Shown in pieces: positions 44,526 to 51,848 of a stretch of 64,000 nucleotides of DNA. The first letter of the stretch is position 1. Each line of letters starts with the position of its first letter. The position numbers and the translations under genes were made by a program. The notes beneath the pieces are model-generated. The model was given only the letters and a program-made list of their open reading frames with translations. It did no database searches and was not told the DNA's origin. Origin of the DNA: Thalassovita sp. (GTDB taxonomy: Bacteria; Pseudomonadota; Alphaproteobacteria; Rhodobacterales; Rhodobacteraceae). The stretch spans positions 62,001 through 126,000 of the forward strand of contig JARGPB010000004.1 of the NCBI GenBank assembly GCA_029212905.1, read 5' to 3'.

Positions 44526-45724
44526 CACGCCTGCGTTTACTGGCATTCGCGTTTTGTCTGTCCGGCGCAGTATTCACCGGACAGCTTTCGGCACAAACCA
44601 CGCTGGAGACGCTCGCGCCTGCGCAGCTAGAGGAGGTCGCACGTCAGGGGAATGCCGACGCACAGTTCCTGATTGGATTGCGCTTCCATCGTGGGCAGGA
44701 CGTCCTGCAAAATTTCTCCGCAGCCGCGACATGGTTCACTCTGGCAGCAAAGCAGGGCCATCCCGGCGGTCAGAACCGATTGGCCAGCTATCTGTTCGAG
44801 GGACTGGGAGTACCGCAAGACACCGCCGCAGCCATACGCTGGTTTGCGGCCGCCGCAGAATCCGGAATTCCAGAGTTCCAATACAACTATGCCTCGGCGC
44901 TGGAGAATGCCCCCGATGATTTGGCCGATCCTATGCTTGCTGCAAAATTCTATGGCCTAGCCGCTGATCAGGGCCATCAGGAAGCGCAAGTCAGCCTTGG
45001 TGTGCTCTACCAAAACGGGATCGGCGTCGAGAAAGACCTGGTCAAGGCCCGCTCACTCTATGAAGGCCCGGCCGAGGCGGGGAACGCGCGGGCGCAAAAC
45101 AATCTGGGCCTGCTGTACGTACGTGGCGATGGGGTTAAACAGGATTATGAGCGCGCAGCAATCCTGTTCGCAAAGGCTGCGGAGCAGGGCATTCCAACTG
45201 CCATGACCAACCTTGGCGTGATGTATGAAAATGCTCTGGGCGTCCCTCTGGACGAGGCGAAAGCCACCGAACTGTACCGTATGGGTGGCCGCCAGGGCAG
45301 CGCTACAGGTGCGAATTTGGAACTCCCCGTGTATGATCCAAGACTGGCGCCTCCAAACAGCACGGACGATGGGATCGAACGGCTGCGGCTGGGCTCTGCG
45401 TCCGGCGATCCTGTGGCCCAGTTTCAGATGGCGTGGCTGCTTCTTAGTCAGCCTTCGGTTAGCCCACAGCAGCTGGCACAAGCCGCACATTTGATGGCTT
45501 CTGCGGCTGATTCGGGACTGGCATCTGCGATGGCGAATCTGGGCTGGCTCTATTTCGAGGGCAAAGGCGTTCCACAGGACTTTGCTTTGGGGCATATGTG
45601 GCTGGTTCTGGCCGCCTCGAACGGGTTCCCCGAAGCCGTTGCCATCAACGCAGAGCTATCCCGGATCATGCCGCCAGAGCAGATTAACGAAGCCCAGAAA
45701 ATGGCGGTCGCCCGCCACCAGTAA
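44522..45724 (+). CDS. Exported Sel1-repeat protein
   Basis: 400 residues. A signal peptide (LLAFAFCLSGAVFTGQLSA) precedes about eight Sel1 repeats, e.g. AQFLIGLRFHRGQDVLQNF, AQVSLGVLYQNGIGVEKDL and AQNNLGLLYVRGDGVKQDY. The ATG overlaps the stop of the preceding Sel1 gene, so the two solenoid proteins are probably made together and may form one scaffold. The repeats are similar but not identical to those of its neighbour, suggesting an old duplication. Confidence 0.85.
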   Translation: MTRLRLLAFAFCLSGAVFTGQLSAQTTLETLAPAQLEEVARQGNADAQFLIGLRFHRGQDVLQNFSAAATWFTLAAKQGHPGGQNRLASYLFEGLGVPQDTAAAIRWFAAAAESGIPEFQYNYASALENAPDDLADPMLAAKFYGLAADQGHQEAQVSLGVLYQNGIGVEKDLVKARSLYEGPAEAGNARAQNNLGLLYVRGDGVKQDYERAAILFAKAAEQGIPTAMTNLGVMYENALGVPLDEAKATELYRMGGRQGSATGANLELPVYDPRLAPPNSTDDGIERLRLGSASGDPVAQFQMAWLLLSQPSVSPQQLAQAAHLMASAADSGLASAMANLGWLYFEGKGVPQDFALGHMWLVLAASNGFPEAVAINAELSRIMPPEQINEAQKMAVARHQ

Positions 45725-45960
45725 GTCTCTAAAACTATTGCCAAAGCTTTCCGCTTGCGAGTTTGCGACCTCGCGGATTTTCTGCCCCGACTGAATGACC
45801 TGAGGCGATGTATCTCAGAGCTGCGCAATACTACCTATGCGAATTTCAGAATTTATTCATACTATTAAAGGTTTGGCGGATTTTCACTTCTAGGTTAACC
45901 TTGCGTTAGCCGACGGTCGATTGCCGTGGGTGCAAAACGCGATCCAGGAGTAATTCTAAA

Positions 45961-46404
45961 ATGGCTGCGCTACGCCGTATTTCTCTTATTTTCACCGTTC
46001 TTTTGGTTGGATTCCCTGCCTTCGCGGCTGAACCCGAACCGGTTCAACAGCACAACTCGAACGCGGTTTGGTTTGAAAACTGGATCGGGCTGACCAATGC
46101 CTCGATGAAAGTCGTCGACCCAACCGGCAAAATCGAAGAGGTTTTCGCCGCGTCGGGCACGCCGGTCTACCGTCTGAGCACAGAGAATGTGGCCGATGGG
46201 ATCTATTACTACGAGCTGAGCGCGGCCACGGCTGAGACCAAGAAGATCGTGAACCCGATCGACAACGGCCGCGGCGACGCGCAGCGCGACGAAACAAACG
46301 TGCCCTTCAACATGAGCGGAAAATTCGTCGTGCTAAGGAATGTGATTATCACCCCGAAAGAGGTGAAGGAAGAAGCTCTTCTTCCCAAAAAGACCGGCGA
46401 ATAG
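45961..46404 (+). CDS. Small exported protein, first member of duplicated pair (copy 1)
   Basis: 147 residues, unrecognised. A signal peptide (LIFTVLLVGFPAFA) is followed by EPEPVQQHNSNAVWFENWIG, then GTPVYRLSTENVADGIYYYE, an all-beta-looking domain of about 120 residues. The mature part is identical to that of copy 2 at 48244; only the signal peptide differs. AGGAG lies nine bases before the ATG. A large exported protein is encoded 65 bases downstream, so they probably act together outside the cytoplasm. No function is assigned. Confidence 0.8.
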   Translation: MAALRRISLIFTVLLVGFPAFAAEPEPVQQHNSNAVWFENWIGLTNASMKVVDPTGKIEEVFAASGTPVYRLSTENVADGIYYYELSAATAETKKIVNPIDNGRGDAQRDETNVPFNMSGKFVVLRNVIITPKEVKEEALLPKKTGE

Positions 46405-47682
46405 GTCGCAAAAACAAAAGGTTCGATACGGGTCGGACTTGTTACTTCGAACATATAAAGGGATGCGCAATGCAAAAAATGAATTTTAAGTACTTAGCCG
46501 GCAGCGTCAGTGCGCTGTGCCTGACGGCCGCCGCCGCACACGCCGACCAGGTTTTTAATGACGACGTGATTGTCGACGGCAGCCTCTGCGTTGGTATGGA
46601 CTGCGTAAATGGTGAGGTTTTCGGGTTCGACACGATCCGCCTGAAAGAAAACAACGTCCGGATCAAATTCGACGACACCTCTTCGTCGGGTAGCTTTCCG
46701 AACAACGACTGGCAGCTGACCGCAAATGACAGCACCAATGGCGGCGCGAACAAGTTTTCGATCGACGATATCACCAACAGCAAAACGCCGTTTACAGTCG
46801 AGGCGAACTCGCCCAACAACACGCTCTATGTCGACAGCGCGGGTCGGATCGGTGTGAAAACCGCGGCCCCTGTCGTGGACATCCATGTGGTGAACGGGAA
46901 CACGCCGACCTTGCGCCTAGAGCAAGACGGTTCCAGCGGGTTTGGCGCTCAAACCTGGGATGTCGCAGCGAACGAAACAAACTTCTTTGTGCGGGACGCA
47001 TCCAACGGCTCGAGACTGCCGTTCAAAATTCGCCCAGGCGCAAGCACCAACTCGGTTTACATTGACGCCGAAGGTGATGTTGGCCTCAGCACCGCCTCGC
47101 CTGACGCGCAGCTACACGTCGTTGGTACTGCCGCCGGTTCGCTGCTGGTGGATAACGGCGACGGTGGTGCATCGTCCTACTTCGCGCACTTCCGCACCAA
47201 TGGTGGAACAAGCGGCACCCCGGCTGTTATGATTGAGGACACCACAGCAACATCTGGCATTCGCCGCCTGCTTGAGCTCAGTAATAATGGCGGCGTGTCC
47301 ATCGTGATGCAGAACAACAACAGCAATGTCCGCTGGGCGCTGGTAAACCAGAACTCCGCCACGAACAGCGCGTTCCTGATCAACAACGCAGACGCAAACG
47401 GCACCTCGCCCGAGCTGAAGCTGGAAAACAACGGCGACCTGACCATCCTGGGCAACTTCATCTCGGGCGGGACCACTCTGAACGTGCCGGACTATGTGTT
47501 CGAGGATGACTATGAGCTGCTGAGCCTGAGCGAAGTCGAGGACTTCATCGACGCGAACGGCCACCTGCCGAAAATCCCGTCGGCCAAAGAAATCGGCGCA
47601 AACGGCATCAACATCAGCGAAATGCAGATGGCCCTGCTGGAGAAGGTCGAAGAGCTGACGCTGTACACGCTGGAACAGCAAG
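46018..47682 (+). repeat. 1665-bp duplicated block, copy 1
   Basis: The block starts inside the signal peptide codons of the small protein and ends inside the coiled-coil tail of the large protein, including the 65-base spacer between them. It matches 48307-49971 at a constant offset of 2289 bases, with no difference seen in the stretches compared. The flanks on both sides are unrelated. Confidence 0.9.
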
Positions 47683-47774
47683 CACTGGTCGATCGACTGG
47701 AAAGCCACGCGACCGCGCAGCAAGAGCAAATCACAGCCCTGCGAAGCGAGCTAAGCTCTATCAAGGTTGACTAG
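46470..47774 (+). CDS. Large exported protein with S74-like C-terminus (copy 1)
   Basis: 434 residues. A signal peptide (LAGSVSALCLTAAAAHA) is followed by repeated beta-rich motifs with NSVYIDAEGDVGLSTASPDA and NTLYVDSAGRIGVKTAAPVV, similar to shaft repeats of tail-fibre-like proteins. The C-terminal region DANGHLPKIPSAKEIGANGI with ISEMQMALLEKVEELTLYTL resembles the end found next to S74 endosialidase chaperones, but without the catalytic part. The last 35 residues form a coiled coil that differs from copy 2. It is probably surface-displayed or secreted; a terminator follows. Confidence 0.8.
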   Translation: MQKMNFKYLAGSVSALCLTAAAAHADQVFNDDVIVDGSLCVGMDCVNGEVFGFDTIRLKENNVRIKFDDTSSSGSFPNNDWQLTANDSTNGGANKFSIDDITNSKTPFTVEANSPNNTLYVDSAGRIGVKTAAPVVDIHVVNGNTPTLRLEQDGSSGFGAQTWDVAANETNFFVRDASNGSRLPFKIRPGASTNSVYIDAEGDVGLSTASPDAQLHVVGTAAGSLLVDNGDGGASSYFAHFRTNGGTSGTPAVMIEDTTATSGIRRLLELSNNGGVSIVMQNNNSNVRWALVNQNSATNSAFLINNADANGTSPELKLENNGDLTILGNFISGGTTLNVPDYVFEDDYELLSLSEVEDFIDANGHLPKIPSAKEIGANGINISEMQMALLEKVEELTLYTLEQQALVDRLESHATAQQEQITALRSELSSIKVD

Positions 47775-47832
47775 AGCGCACTGGTGGCGCGGGGTTTCTC
47801 CTGGTTTGCCAACCTAAAATTGATATATAAAC

Positions 47833-47873
47833 ACGCCCCTCTACTAAAGATTGTTTGAGGGGCGTATTTTTTT
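47833..47873 (+). terminator. Rho-independent terminator after copy 1
   Basis: A 9-base stem (ACGCCCCTC / GAGGGGCGT) with a 15-base loop, followed by A and seven T. It ends the first two-gene unit. Confidence 0.9.
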
Positions 47874-48243
47874 GCTTTCCGCCCCGATGAAGCAAAAAAG
47901 TAGGTTCATTCCCTCACCAAATTTATTACCGTTGGGTAAATATCCGCCCGCCCCAATCATGAGGCGGCGGCCAAGCGTGTTTTCCGAAGGCCGGAAGAAG
48001 CAGAGCAGAACCTCTAGCCGATTTCACAGCCTCGAAGGCAACATCATGATTGGTTTAGCTGATCCTGTGACGGACTGCAAAAAACCAGTTGTGCACATTT
48101 GAAATGACCTGGCTGCGATACAAAGCCAACCAAGATTGAATTGCGCCCGCTGAGAAGCTGGACACAGAACATAATTAGTGCGGCGCCTTGGACACCGCCT
48201 CACCCCCAAGTCAGGGGAAGCACTTGATAGGAGCTAATACGAA
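47874..48243. other. Spacer between the two duplicated units
   Basis: No convincing gene is present. A short open frame at 47851-48102 overlaps the terminator and has no good start. The stretch is unrelated to the sequence upstream of copy 1 and must carry the promoter of copy 2, but no promoter can be named with confidence. Confidence 0.5.
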
Positions 48244-48693
48244 ATGGCCGGATTCTTGCCGAAATCATTGGCATCTATTGTTGCGTTTGCTGTGCTTTCG
48301 AGTGGCGCCTTCGCGGCTGAACCCGAACCGGTTCAACAGCACAACTCGAACGCGGTTTGGTTTGAAAACTGGATCGGGCTGACCAATGCCTCGATGAAAG
48401 TCGTCGACCCAACCGGCAAAATCGAAGAGGTTTTCGCCGCGTCGGGCACGCCGGTCTACCGTCTGAGCACAGAGAATGTGGCCGATGGGATCTATTACTA
48501 CGAGCTGAGCGCGGCCACGGCTGAGACCAAGAAGATCGTGAACCCGATCGACAACGGCCGCGGCGACGCGCAGCGCGACGAAACAAACGTGCCCTTCAAC
48601 ATGAGCGGAAAATTCGTCGTGCTAAGGAATGTGATTATCACCCCGAAAGAGGTGAAGGAAGAAGCTCTTCTTCCCAAAAAGACCGGCGAATAG
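48244..48693 (+). CDS. Small exported protein, first member of duplicated pair (copy 2)
   Basis: 149 residues. The signal peptide (SLASIVAFAVLSSGAFA) is different from copy 1, but from AAEPEPVQQ onward the protein is identical to it. TAGGAG lies ahead of the ATG. Different signal sequences with the same mature domain suggest that exchange of the coding part between two loci, not simple doubling, made this pair. No function is assigned. Confidence 0.8.
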   Translation: MAGFLPKSLASIVAFAVLSSGAFAAEPEPVQQHNSNAVWFENWIGLTNASMKVVDPTGKIEEVFAASGTPVYRLSTENVADGIYYYELSAATAETKKIVNPIDNGRGDAQRDETNVPFNMSGKFVVLRNVIITPKEVKEEALLPKKTGE

Positions 48694-49971
48694 GTCGCAA
48701 AAACAAAAGGTTCGATACGGGTCGGACTTGTTACTTCGAACATATAAAGGGATGCGCAATGCAAAAAATGAATTTTAAGTACTTAGCCGGCAGCGTCAGT
48801 GCGCTGTGCCTGACGGCCGCCGCCGCACACGCCGACCAGGTTTTTAATGACGACGTGATTGTCGACGGCAGCCTCTGCGTTGGTATGGACTGCGTAAATG
48901 GTGAGGTTTTCGGGTTCGACACGATCCGCCTGAAAGAAAACAACGTCCGGATCAAATTCGACGACACCTCTTCGTCGGGTAGCTTTCCGAACAACGACTG
49001 GCAGCTGACCGCAAATGACAGCACCAATGGCGGCGCGAACAAGTTTTCGATCGACGATATCACCAACAGCAAAACGCCGTTTACAGTCGAGGCGAACTCG
49101 CCCAACAACACGCTCTATGTCGACAGCGCGGGTCGGATCGGTGTGAAAACCGCGGCCCCTGTCGTGGACATCCATGTGGTGAACGGGAACACGCCGACCT
49201 TGCGCCTAGAGCAAGACGGTTCCAGCGGGTTTGGCGCTCAAACCTGGGATGTCGCAGCGAACGAAACAAACTTCTTTGTGCGGGACGCATCCAACGGCTC
49301 GAGACTGCCGTTCAAAATTCGCCCAGGCGCAAGCACCAACTCGGTTTACATTGACGCCGAAGGTGATGTTGGCCTCAGCACCGCCTCGCCTGACGCGCAG
49401 CTACACGTCGTTGGTACTGCCGCCGGTTCGCTGCTGGTGGATAACGGCGACGGTGGTGCATCGTCCTACTTCGCGCACTTCCGCACCAATGGTGGAACAA
49501 GCGGCACCCCGGCTGTTATGATTGAGGACACCACAGCAACATCTGGCATTCGCCGCCTGCTTGAGCTCAGTAATAATGGCGGCGTGTCCATCGTGATGCA
49601 GAACAACAACAGCAATGTCCGCTGGGCGCTGGTAAACCAGAACTCCGCCACGAACAGCGCGTTCCTGATCAACAACGCAGACGCAAACGGCACCTCGCCC
49701 GAGCTGAAGCTGGAAAACAACGGCGACCTGACCATCCTGGGCAACTTCATCTCGGGCGGGACCACTCTGAACGTGCCGGACTATGTGTTCGAGGATGACT
49801 ATGAGCTGCTGAGCCTGAGCGAAGTCGAGGACTTCATCGACGCGAACGGCCACCTGCCGAAAATCCCGTCGGCCAAAGAAATCGGCGCAAACGGCATCAA
49901 CATCAGCGAAATGCAGATGGCCCTGCTGGAGAAGGTCGAAGAGCTGACGCTGTACACGCTGGAACAGCAAG
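48307..49971 (+). repeat. 1665-bp duplicated block, copy 2
   Basis: Counterpart of 46018-47682. Both boundaries fall within codons, and the proteins stay in frame at each end. The overlapping open frames in other reading frames are also the same in both copies, which points to identity at the base level as well as the protein level. Confidence 0.9.
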
Positions 49972-50021
49972 ACCAGATCTCGGCCCTCAAAGGCGAGCTG
50001 GAAGCACTGAAAGCCAACTAA
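48759..50021 (+). CDS. Large exported protein with S74-like C-terminus (copy 2)
   Basis: 420 residues. It is identical to copy 1 through the EKVEELTLYTLEQQ segment and then ends in a shorter coiled coil (DQISALKGELEALKAN). Signal peptide, shaft repeats and the S74-like region are therefore the same. The tail difference may change the partner or surface anchor of the trimer (inference). AAGGGATG precedes the ATG. It is followed by two hairpins, the second a standard terminator. Confidence 0.8.
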   Translation: MQKMNFKYLAGSVSALCLTAAAAHADQVFNDDVIVDGSLCVGMDCVNGEVFGFDTIRLKENNVRIKFDDTSSSGSFPNNDWQLTANDSTNGGANKFSIDDITNSKTPFTVEANSPNNTLYVDSAGRIGVKTAAPVVDIHVVNGNTPTLRLEQDGSSGFGAQTWDVAANETNFFVRDASNGSRLPFKIRPGASTNSVYIDAEGDVGLSTASPDAQLHVVGTAAGSLLVDNGDGGASSYFAHFRTNGGTSGTPAVMIEDTTATSGIRRLLELSNNGGVSIVMQNNNSNVRWALVNQNSATNSAFLINNADANGTSPELKLENNGDLTILGNFISGGTTLNVPDYVFEDDYELLSLSEVEDFIDANGHLPKIPSAKEIGANGINISEMQMALLEKVEELTLYTLEQQDQISALKGELEALKAN

Positions 50022-50027
50022 TACAGC

Positions 50028-50057
50028 CTGAGGGCGCGAAACTTTCTGCGCCCTCAG
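50028..50057 (+). terminator. Hairpin just after copy 2
   Basis: A 10-base perfect stem (CTGAGGGCGC / GCGCCCTCAG) with a 10-base loop and only a weak T-run. It sits seven bases after the stop and may protect the message end. Confidence 0.55.
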
Positions 50058-50068
50058 ACCTTAAATAC

Positions 50069-50106
50069 CGCCCCGCAGTCCCGAACGGATTGCGGGGCGT
50101 TTTGTT
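50069..50106. terminator. Rho-independent terminator, probably bidirectional
   Basis: A 9-base stem (CGCCCCGCA / TGCGGGGCG) followed by TTTTGTT on the plus strand. It also touches the stop codon of the converging sulfotransferase gene and could serve both directions. Confidence 0.85.
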
Positions 50107-50761
50107 AGGCGGCTTCGCGACTGGGCGGAAAGCCGAAATAGCTGAGGTCCGCCGCATATTTTGCGTCTACACGTTCCCAGACCTCGGGCTTGTGGCTGAC
50201 ATCTTTGAACAGCTCGCTGCGCGCAGCCGAGGCATTCCGCTTGGCCACAGGCGCGCTGGCCTCGTATGGCAGCCCCAGCGTCTGAAAACATGCGGCCACA
50301 TCTGCTTCGAACGTCTCATGACGGATCAGAATGTCGGGCGCTACGATGTCTCCGTTCACACGCAGATAGTCCGTCGATGGCATATGGTTCGGCATCGACA
50401 GCAGGTTCTCGAACAACTTCAGATCCCAGTAGGGCTCTTTTTGTAGCCAGGATCCGTCTGGTTGCTCGAACAGCCATTTGTGTGGTGAGAAATAGCCAGA
50501 CACCGCCCGTTTCAGCGGATGACGGATCGACGTGATCACCCGAAAGTCGCCAAAGCGTTCCCCCAGAAGATTGGCATAGTCCTGAAGAGTTGCGTGCTTG
50601 CCCGGGGTGACGTCCCCCTTGATTTCGAAACTGTCCACGCCATCCTGAAACGGCAGCGTGTATTTGTGGTCTTCGCTGTAGGGCAGCAGCAAATCCTGAA
50701 TCGTGGTGCCGCCGGTTTTGGGAACGTGAATATAAATGAATTTATGCGCTTCTGAGATCAC
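50105..50761 (-). CDS. Sulfotransferase-family protein
   Basis: 218 residues. The N-terminal FIYIHVPKTGGTTIQDLLL is the 5'-phosphosulfate-binding loop of PAPS-dependent sulfotransferases, and FRVITSIRHPLKRAVSGYF is the 3'-phosphate-binding motif. It may sulfate a surface glycan, as the preceding gene is a glycosyltransferase. The start is GTG at 50761, with GAGGAAG upstream inside the end of the previous gene. It converges on copy 2 of the duplicated unit. Confidence 0.78.
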   Translation of the reverse strand: MISEAHKFIYIHVPKTGGTTIQDLLLPYSEDHKYTLPFQDGVDSFEIKGDVTPGKHATLQDYANLLGERFGDFRVITSIRHPLKRAVSGYFSPHKWLFEQPDGSWLQKEPYWDLKLFENLLSMPNHMPSTDYLRVNGDIVAPDILIRHETFEADVAACFQTLGLPYEASAPVAKRNASAARSELFKDVSHKPEVWERVDAKYAADLSYFGFPPSREAA

Positions 50762-50766
50762 GAGAC

Positions 50767-51606
50767 TTATACTTCCTCTTCCGTGGGCCGCAGGTAGGTT
50801 TCGAACGCTTCTTCTACGGTAATCATGTTGAATGGCGGGGCCCGAAACCGCGGAATGTCAGTGGTGAAATGGCCGATCCCCGGAATGATCCCGGTATTGA
50901 TCGCCGCTGGCTGGCGGGTCCGAACGTGCAGCATTCCAAGCTGAGCAGTCACAAAGGACGTCGCGGAATCCCAAGAGAAAAAACTCTTGAGCACATTCTG
51001 AACATTGCGATCCAGCGTCCGATCCAGCCGAGCACTGATTTCTGGGGTGGTGTTGGTCGCGATGTGATGCAGATAGGCCTTTTCCGTCAGCAGAAACAGG
51101 CGAGTCAATTCAGGCAAGAGTTGCCGGATACGAGCACTATGCGCCGCCCATCCCCAGCCCTGAAACCGGGTGAAGTCGCGTGTCTCAGCAGGTTCGGTGC
51201 CAAAAGCGTGCCCATAGACAGAGTACACATCCTCGCGGGTGGCAACCTCTGCCAGGGCCTCTTTGAATAGAGAGATACCATCCGGTAGTGGGAAACAGTC
51301 GTCTTCCAGCACGATCACCGCGCTATAGCGCTGGCTCATGTCGGTCAGCGCATCCAGCATCAGTTTTTCGATACCCAAATGGCCGCGAATGGCCCGAAGC
51401 TCCTTCACCGGAAAACGACGTGCAACCTCCAGCGAAGCCTGGTTCGCATCGCCGAACTCTTTGCGCCCTTGGGTGCCATCAATCCAGATATGCGTCTGCG
51501 CCAAGCTGTTCTGGTGAGAGAGGCTGCGCAGTACTGACTCCAGATGTTTGGGGCGATTGTACCCGATCACCAAGATCCCGATCTCATCTGCTGATTGTTC
51601 TGCCAT
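50767..51606 (-). CDS. GT-A glycosyltransferase
   Basis: 279 residues. GILVIGYNRPKHLESVLRSL is the GT2/GNT-I-type start, and AVIVLEDDCFPLPDG holds the acidic motif that coordinates metal and nucleotide sugar. FQGWGWAAHSARI resembles the acceptor loop of eukaryote-like N-acetylglucosaminyltransferase relatives. It is the first gene of a two-gene unit with the sulfotransferase, five bases apart. The pair may decorate a glycan or glycoprotein. Confidence 0.78.
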   Translation of the reverse strand: MAEQSADEIGILVIGYNRPKHLESVLRSLSHQNSLAQTHIWIDGTQGRKEFGDANQASLEVARRFPVKELRAIRGHLGIEKLMLDALTDMSQRYSAVIVLEDDCFPLPDGISLFKEALAEVATREDVYSVYGHAFGTEPAETRDFTRFQGWGWAAHSARIRQLLPELTRLFLLTEKAYLHHIATNTTPEISARLDRTLDRNVQNVLKSFFSWDSATSFVTAQLGMLHVRTRQPAAINTGIIPGIGHFTTDIPRFRAPPFNMITVEEAFETYLRPTEEEV

Positions 51607-51848
51607 CCGCCAAACCTATTGTTTCTTCAATTCGTTCATGGCGCGTGAAACCCGGAAAACCACGCGCCCCTCAAGGCCAACAGGGCTAACAGAGACCGCC
51701 GGTTTTGGCTACATTGTTCCCAAAGCACCAAGCACCGCAGTTTCTGTTTGACCTTTTGACCATGGAAAAGAAAGAATGCCACGCATTAAGCCCCATCTTT
51801 TTCTTTGACGTTCGACACTCTGTACAAATCACAACAGGAGGCCACACC

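Noticed and set aside
47851..48102. 83-residue plus-strand frame after the first duplicated unit
   Set aside because: It overlaps the terminator and has no start signal or motif.
46018..49971. CRISPR array or transposon as the cause of the repeats
   Set aside because: The repeats are long, contain two whole gene bodies and have no terminal inverted repeats, transposase or spacer pattern.
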